Below, in pieces: positions 59,671 through 64,000 of a stretch of DNA of 64,000 nucleotides. Position 1 is the first letter of the stretch; each line of letters begins with the position of its first letter. Origin of the DNA: Kiritimatiellia bacterium (lineage in GTDB: Bacteria; Verrucomicrobiota; Kiritimatiellia; RFP12; UBA1067). Both the position numbers and the translations under genes were made by a program. The stretch lies in assembly GCA_017403825.1 (NCBI GenBank), contig JAFRDO010000064.1, forward strand, positions 1 through 64,000. The letters are read 5' to 3'. The notes beneath the pieces are model-generated. The model had not been told where the DNA came from. It made no database searches and saw only the letters and a program-made list of their open reading frames with translations.

Positions 59671-60969
59671 GTGACAATGGAGAAGATACTTTTGCCGTAC
59701 GGCAGGGAATCGGTTGCCGTAGAGATCGAGGATGAACACCTTGCGGGCGTGTTGCGCTCGGGCATACACGGCTACAAGCCGCCGATGGACGGCGCGGCGC
59801 TCGTGCGCGCATCGATGGAGCACCCGATCGGCACGCCCCGCCTCCGGGAGCTTGCGGCCGGGAAGCGGAAGATCGTAGTCATCGCCTCCGATCATACGCG
59901 TCCGGTGCCGAGCCGCGTGATCATGCCGCAGATGCTGGCCGAGATACGCGCCGGCAATCCGTCCGCCGACATCACGCTCCTTGTGGCGACGGGGCTTCAC
60001 CGCACCACGACACGCGACGAGCTGGCGACGAAGTTCGGCGACGAGATAACGGCGCGGGAGCGCATCGTGATACATGACTGCGACGACGCGGCGAACCTCG
60101 TCAACATCGGCAGGCTGCCGTCCGGCGGCGACCTGGTCGTGAACAGGCTTGCCGTCGAGGCCGACCTTCTCGTTGCGGAGGGTTTCATAGAGCCGCATTT
60201 CTTCGCCGGGTTCTCCGGCGGACGGAAGAGCGTCCTCCCGGGGATCGCGAGCCGGGCCACGGTGATGTACAACCACAACTCCGGCTTCATCGCGCATTCG
60301 AAGGCGCGGACGGGCATCCTGGACGGGAACCCGGTGCACGAGGACATGCTGTTCGCGGCGCGCGCGGCGAAGCTAGCGTTCGTGGTCAACGTGGTGATTG
60401 ACGCCGCGCACGACCCGATCTTCTGCGTGTCCGGCGACTGCGAGGCCGCCCACCGGGCCGGACGGGAGTTCCTCGCCGCAAAGTGCCAGGTGGACGCGAT
60501 TCCGGCCGACATCGCCATCTCCACTAACGGCGGTTATCCCCTTGACCAGAACATCTACCAGGCAGTGAAGGGCATGACCGCAGCCGAGGCTACGGTAAAG
60601 AAAGGCGGCGTGATCGTGATGTTCGCGAAGTCCCAGGACGGACATGGCGGCGCAAGCTTCCATCGCACGTTCCGCGACGAGCCTGACATTGGACGGATGA
60701 TGCGCACGTTCCTCTCGCGCCGTCCGGAAGAGACCATCATCGACCAGTGGCAATCGCAGATCCTTGCGCGCGTGCTGCTCAAGGCGCGTGTCGTATACGT
60801 GTCGGACTGCGACGACCAGATCGTGCGCGACTTGCACATGATTCCGGCCCACGGCGCGGCTGAGGCGATGGATATCGCAAAGTCTCTCGTCGGACGGCCA
60901 GACTACAAGGTGACTGTCATACCTGACGGCGTTTCCGTCATCGTCAGGGAAGCTTCGGTTCCGGCATGA
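59671..60969 (+). CDS. LarA-family nickel-pincer enzyme (2-hydroxyacid racemase/epimerase)
   Basis: A 432-aa member of the LarA family, whose founding enzyme racemises lactate using a nickel-pincer nucleotide. Likely active-site residues are H75 (SDHTRP), H176 (EPHFFAGFSGG), K186 (GGRKSV, the pincer-attachment Lys) and H202 (NHNSG). The gene for a KdgT-like sugar-acid permease is coupled by ATGA overlap, so the substrate is more likely a sugar acid than lactate (inference). LarB, LarC and LarE, which make the cofactor, are not in the window. The GTG at 59671 is preferred for its AAGGAG spacing; an ATG lies 6 bases later. Confidence 0.85.
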   Translation: MTMEKILLPYGRESVAVEIEDEHLAGVLRSGIHGYKPPMDGAALVRASMEHPIGTPRLRELAAGKRKIVVIASDHTRPVPSRVIMPQMLAEIRAGNPSADITLLVATGLHRTTTRDELATKFGDEITARERIVIHDCDDAANLVNIGRLPSGGDLVVNRLAVEADLLVAEGFIEPHFFAGFSGGRKSVLPGIASRATVMYNHNSGFIAHSKARTGILDGNPVHEDMLFAARAAKLAFVVNVVIDAAHDPIFCVSGDCEAAHRAGREFLAAKCQVDAIPADIAISTNGGYPLDQNIYQAVKGMTAAEATVKKGGVIVMFAKSQDGHGGASFHRTFRDEPDIGRMMRTFLSRRPEETIIDQWQSQILARVLLKARVVYVSDCDDQIVRDLHMIPAHGAAEAMDIAKSLVGRPDYKVTVIPDGVSVIVREASVPA

Positions 60970-61946
60970 AAATCCTGGCTACGGTAAAGAGGATCCCCGG
61001 CGGACTGATGGTGGTGCCGCTGATCCTTGGTGCGCTCGTGAACACGTTTTGCGGCGGCATATGGGAAAAGTTTGACGGCACGTTCACGACGTATCTCTGG
61101 AAGTCCGGAGCGATGCCGCTGCTGTCCGCATTCATCTTCTGCAACGCCACGACGATAGACTTCCGCAAGGCGGGCGTTGCGGCGTACAAGGGCGTGGTGC
61201 TCACGCTCGTGAAGGTTGGGCTCGGCACGGCTGTCGGGCTTCTGTGCGGGTGGCTGTTCGGCGAAGCTGGATTTCTCGGCCTTTCCACGCTGGCGATCGT
61301 GGCGGCGCTCGTCAATTCCAACGGCGGCCTCTACGCGGCGCTCGCCGGCGAGTACGGAGACGCCACCGACGTGGGCGCGGTCTCAATCCTCTCGATAAAC
61401 GACGGACCGTTCTTCACGATGCTGGCCCTGGGTGCGGCAGGCGCGGCGAACATTCCGCTGTCGGTTCTGCTAGGCTGCATCATTCCGGTCGTCGCGGGCT
61501 GCATTCTTGGCAACCTTGACGAGGACATACGCCGCTTCTGCGAGCCCGGTGCGACGCTGCTTATCCCGTTCTTTGCCTTTCCGCTTGGCGCCGGGCTGAA
61601 CATACTCAATCTGGTAAAGGCGGGGGCGTCCGGCATTCTGCTTGGAGTGGGCTGTCTCGCGATCACAGGCATTGGCGGATACATCGTATACAGGATTCTC
61701 CGCATTCGCCACCCTGAAGTCGGCGCGGCCATCGGTACCACGGCGGGGAATGCGGCGGCTACGCCTCTTGCAGTGGCGGCAGTCGATTCCTCCCTGCTGG
61801 CCGTGGCCGAAACCGCAACGGCGCAGATTACGGCGGCAATCATTGTCACCGCTATCGGTTGTCCGCTGCTCGTCTCTTTTCTGCATCGGAAGTGTTCTAC
61901 GATTGAAACTGGTTCGCAAGAAAATCAAAGGAAATCTGTAGCATGA
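60966..61946 (+). CDS. 2-keto-3-deoxygluconate permease (KdgT family)
   Basis: A 326-aa inner-membrane transporter with about ten hydrophobic segments. The N-terminus IPGGLMVVPLILGALVNTF, LVNSNGGLYAALAGEYGD and the C-terminal GTTAGNAAATPLAV segment are typical of KdgT proton-coupled 2-keto-3-deoxygluconate symporters. Its ATG overlaps the LarA-like stop, and its TGA overlaps the next ATG, so three genes are translationally coupled. This points to uptake of a product of extracellular uronic-acid or pectin-like breakdown. Confidence 0.9.
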   Translation: MKILATVKRIPGGLMVVPLILGALVNTFCGGIWEKFDGTFTTYLWKSGAMPLLSAFIFCNATTIDFRKAGVAAYKGVVLTLVKVGLGTAVGLLCGWLFGEAGFLGLSTLAIVAALVNSNGGLYAALAGEYGDATDVGAVSILSINDGPFFTMLALGAAGAANIPLSVLLGCIIPVVAGCILGNLDEDIRRFCEPGATLLIPFFAFPLGAGLNILNLVKAGASGILLGVGCLAITGIGGYIVYRILRIRHPEVGAAIGTTAGNAAATPLAVAAVDSSLLAVAETATAQITAAIIVTAIGCPLLVSFLHRKCSTIETGSQENQRKSVA

Positions 61947-64000
61947 AAGCATCATCGATGACTGTTTGCGCATTCGGCGCGGTGTTGGGTCTGGCGGCTT
62001 TTGCCGACAGCTGCAAGACAGCAACGGAGGCGCCGTACGATTTTCGCAAGCGGCTGGAAATCGTGCATGAGGCCGGAAGGCGCGATCCGGCGGCGAAGCC
62101 TACGGCGGACGAGTTTGTCTTCGCTGACGGTGCGATGGTGAACGTGCCGGCGTCTGTCGATGAGGTGCTGGCGCTGGCGGCGAAGGACTTTTGCGACTAC
62201 CTCGACGTGTCGATGGGGGTGAGTGCACGGTTCGCGCGCGGCGGCAAGGGAACGGTTACGATCTCGCTCGACGGCAACCTGCCTGCGCGGGCGTACCGCG
62301 TCGAGACTGGCGACGGCGTGAAGGTGACTGCGGCGGATTCGCGCGCGGCGGCTCAGGCGCTCTATCATCTTGAAGACATAATGAACCTCCGCGGCGCGCC
62401 GTTCCTGAAGAATGGCGTGGAGAACCGCTGTTCGATGTTCTCGCCTCGCATGACGCATTCCGGCTGGGCGGTGGACGTGTTTCCCGATGCGCACCTCGCG
62501 CAAATCGCCCATGTTGGCATGGACGCCATCGTCATCTTCGTGAAGGACGTTGACAAGACGAAGGGCGCGAACTATCAGGACGTGCGCGACGTGATCCGCC
62601 GCGCGAAGCGATACGGGCTGGACACTTACCTCTACAGCTACGTTGTTGCTTTCTTCCACCCTGACGATCCAGACGCGAAGGCGAAGTTTGACGCCGCCTA
62701 CGGGCGCATTGCCGCCGCCTATCCGGAGGCGAAGGGCATCGTGTTCGTGGGCGAGAGCTGCCAGTTCCCGACGAAGGACGAGCGCGCCCAGCCGCGCACG
62801 TGGAACAACAGGATTCCCGGCGACAAGCGCCCGACGGCTGGCTGGTGGCCGTGTCGCGACTACCCTGACTGGGTAAAGGCGGTCAAGGCGTCCATCGACG
62901 CGCACAGCAAGGGCATGGAGATCGTGTTCTGGTCGTACAACTGGGGCCGCCAGCCCGTCCAGCCGCGCATGGAGCTGATCGATGCGTTGCCGAAGGACAT
63001 CGTGCTGATGGCGACGTTCGAGATGTTCGAGCCGCAGGAGAAGCGCAACGGGCTGAATGCGCCGAGCGCGGACTACTCGCTCTCATTCGAGGGCCCAGGC
63101 CGCTACTTCGCGAGCGAGGCGGAGAGGGCGCACAAGAGGGGATTGAAACTCTATTCGATGTCCAACACGGGTGGCGTGACGTGGGACTACGGCTCGGCTC
63201 CCTACCAGCCGTGTCCGTTTCAGTGGAAGCGCCGCTACGACGGCATCGTGAAGGCCCAGAAAGACTGGGGCCTTTCTGGGCTGATGGAATGTCACCACTA
63301 CGGTTGGTGGCCGTCGTTCGTGAGCGAGCTGGAGAAGGAGGCGTTCACCGAGGGCGGCATTCCGTTCGATACGCATCTGCGCATGATTGCGGCGCGCGAC
63401 TTCGGCGCGGCGAACGCCGGGCGCGCGATCGAGGCCTGGAAGCTCTGGAGCGACACGGCGCGCGACTACGTGGCGAGCGACGTCAACCAGTACGGACCGT
63501 TCCGCACCGGCCCGTCCTACCCGTACAATTTCGGAGGCAAGCACATTTCGAACGGCGAATTCCCGATTTCGCGCCATGCTTCGAACAAGAACATCGCCCG
63601 CTACAACTACCTTGACAAGAGCAGCTACAATCCGGAGCTGGGCGAAGTCGGCAAGCTGGACGTGGAGAAGATGAACAAGGAGCTTGAGCTCCTGGAAGAC
63701 ATGCGCGTGGCGTTGGGGAAGGGCGCGGACATCTTCGATTCGATCGCTGCCTCCCTGCCTCCGGAACGGGCGGAGAGGGCGCGGCGCATGGCGGGTCTGG
63801 GGCGGTACATGCAGCGTACCGTGATCACGGCGATCAACGTGAAGCACGGCGCCATCGCGCATCGCGCCGGCGACAAGGCAGGCGTGCTGGAATGGGCGAA
63901 GAAGGAATACGCCAACGCCAAGGCCGCGCTGCCGCTCGTGGAGGCGGATTCGCGTCTCGGCTGGGAACCGTCGATGGAGTACGTTGGCGGACCGGAGCAG
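61943..64000 (+). CDS. Secreted glycoside-hydrolase-like protein (partial, runs off the window)
   Basis: At least 686 aa, open to the last base with no stop. A Sec signal (TVCAFGAVLGLAAFADSC, with a possible lipobox-like AFADSC) is followed by an alpha/beta domain (about 35-140) containing DFCDYLDVSMGV and GDGVKVTAADSRAAAQALYHLEDI, the layout of the GH20b/GH67N-like N-terminal domains found before TIM barrels of hexosaminidases and alpha-glucuronidases. A barrel-like region (about 145-500) includes DVFPDAHLAQIAHVGMDAIVIF, YPEAKGIVFVGESCQFP and GLMECHHYGWWPSF. The acidic candidates are E in GESC and E in MECHH; neither is proven. Coupled by ATGA overlap to the KdgT-like gene. Confidence 0.72.
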   Translation, partial: MKASSMTVCAFGAVLGLAAFADSCKTATEAPYDFRKRLEIVHEAGRRDPAAKPTADEFVFADGAMVNVPASVDEVLALAAKDFCDYLDVSMGVSARFARGGKGTVTISLDGNLPARAYRVETGDGVKVTAADSRAAAQALYHLEDIMNLRGAPFLKNGVENRCSMFSPRMTHSGWAVDVFPDAHLAQIAHVGMDAIVIFVKDVDKTKGANYQDVRDVIRRAKRYGLDTYLYSYVVAFFHPDDPDAKAKFDAAYGRIAAAYPEAKGIVFVGESCQFPTKDERAQPRTWNNRIPGDKRPTAGWWPCRDYPDWVKAVKASIDAHSKGMEIVFWSYNWGRQPVQPRMELIDALPKDIVLMATFEMFEPQEKRNGLNAPSADYSLSFEGPGRYFASEAERAHKRGLKLYSMSNTGGVTWDYGSAPYQPCPFQWKRRYDGIVKAQKDWGLSGLMECHHYGWWPSFVSELEKEAFTEGGIPFDTHLRMIAARDFGAANAGRAIEAWKLWSDTARDYVASDVNQYGPFRTGPSYPYNFGGKHISNGEFPISRHASNKNIARYNYLDKSSYNPELGEVGKLDVEKMNKELELLEDMRVALGKGADIFDSIAASLPPERAERARRMAGLGRYMQRTVITAINVKHGAIAHRAGDKAGVLEWAKKEYANAKAALPLVEADSRLGWEPSMEYVGGPEQ

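Overview
The window is a high-GC bacterial chromosome segment, most likely from a gut- or rumen-type Kiritimatiellae/Verrucomicrobiota relative (inference). The basis is a Gram-negative envelope gene set (MacAB-TolC-like exporter, TolQ/TolR/TonB-like operon), fused SecDF, three tandem secreted sulfatase-modifying-factor-like (FGE/SUMF1 fold) proteins, secreted glycoside-hydrolase-like proteins, a Tat-exported FAD oxidoreductase, and recurrent GGTATAAT-type promoters. No rRNA, tRNA or CRISPR array was recognised.

Left core (1-19.4 kb): a terminator closing an upstream gene; a four-gene TolC/MacA/MacB-type export operon; a reverse block with folC, a UbiA-family prenyltransferase, a W/F-P-F-repeat protein, a 1038-aa membrane/TPR protein, an O-acetylhomoserine sulfhydrylase and a small GspF-N-like membrane protein; then forward genes for a secreted coiled-coil protein, a PlsC-type acyltransferase, SecDF and an acyl-CoA synthetase; and a reverse CPBP protease.

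Accessory island (about 19.5-41.9 kb): Fic protein, YkgJ-like cysteine-cluster protein, AAA/DUF4143 ATPase with a decayed duplicate of its 3' end, an internally deleted DUF4062/AlbA-type regulator, and a stand-alone NE0113-family CARF protein. An abruptly AT-rich module follows (24.7-34.3 kb): a 200-aa unknown, a 2211-aa protein joining two cold-shock-like domains to a Sacsin/HSP90-type ATPase, and an SF1 helicase with a C-terminal HEPN-like RNase motif. Next come an AlbA_2 regulator and a compact unit of promoter, 52-aa acidic ORF, about 160 nt of stem-rich non-coding DNA and a 507-aa reverse transcriptase. Then an ADP-ribosylglycohydrolase, small membrane protein, Deg/HtrA-like protease and a REP-associated (RAYT) transposase bounded by inverted REP-like repeats. 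Copies of one short intergenic tail motif (GTGTAAGATTTYG) recur between several of these genes. The two best candidates for an undescribed system are the reverse-transcriptase/RNA/micro-ORF unit and the HSP90-like ATPase/helicase-HEPN module.

Right core (42-64 kb): Tat-exported FAD oxidoreductase; SNF2-family ATPase divergent from RNase HIII; TolQ/TolR/TonB-like operon; a 2Fe-2S/GltD-like/4Fe-4S oxidoreductase followed by cysteine synthase and an EpmA-like enzyme; a secreted glycosidase-like protein; the three FGE-fold paralogues; and a translationally coupled operon of a LarA-family Ni enzyme, a KdgT-type permease and a secreted glycosidase-like protein that runs off the window. Several genes have a TATAAT box only 6-8 nt from the start codon, which suggests leaderless transcripts.
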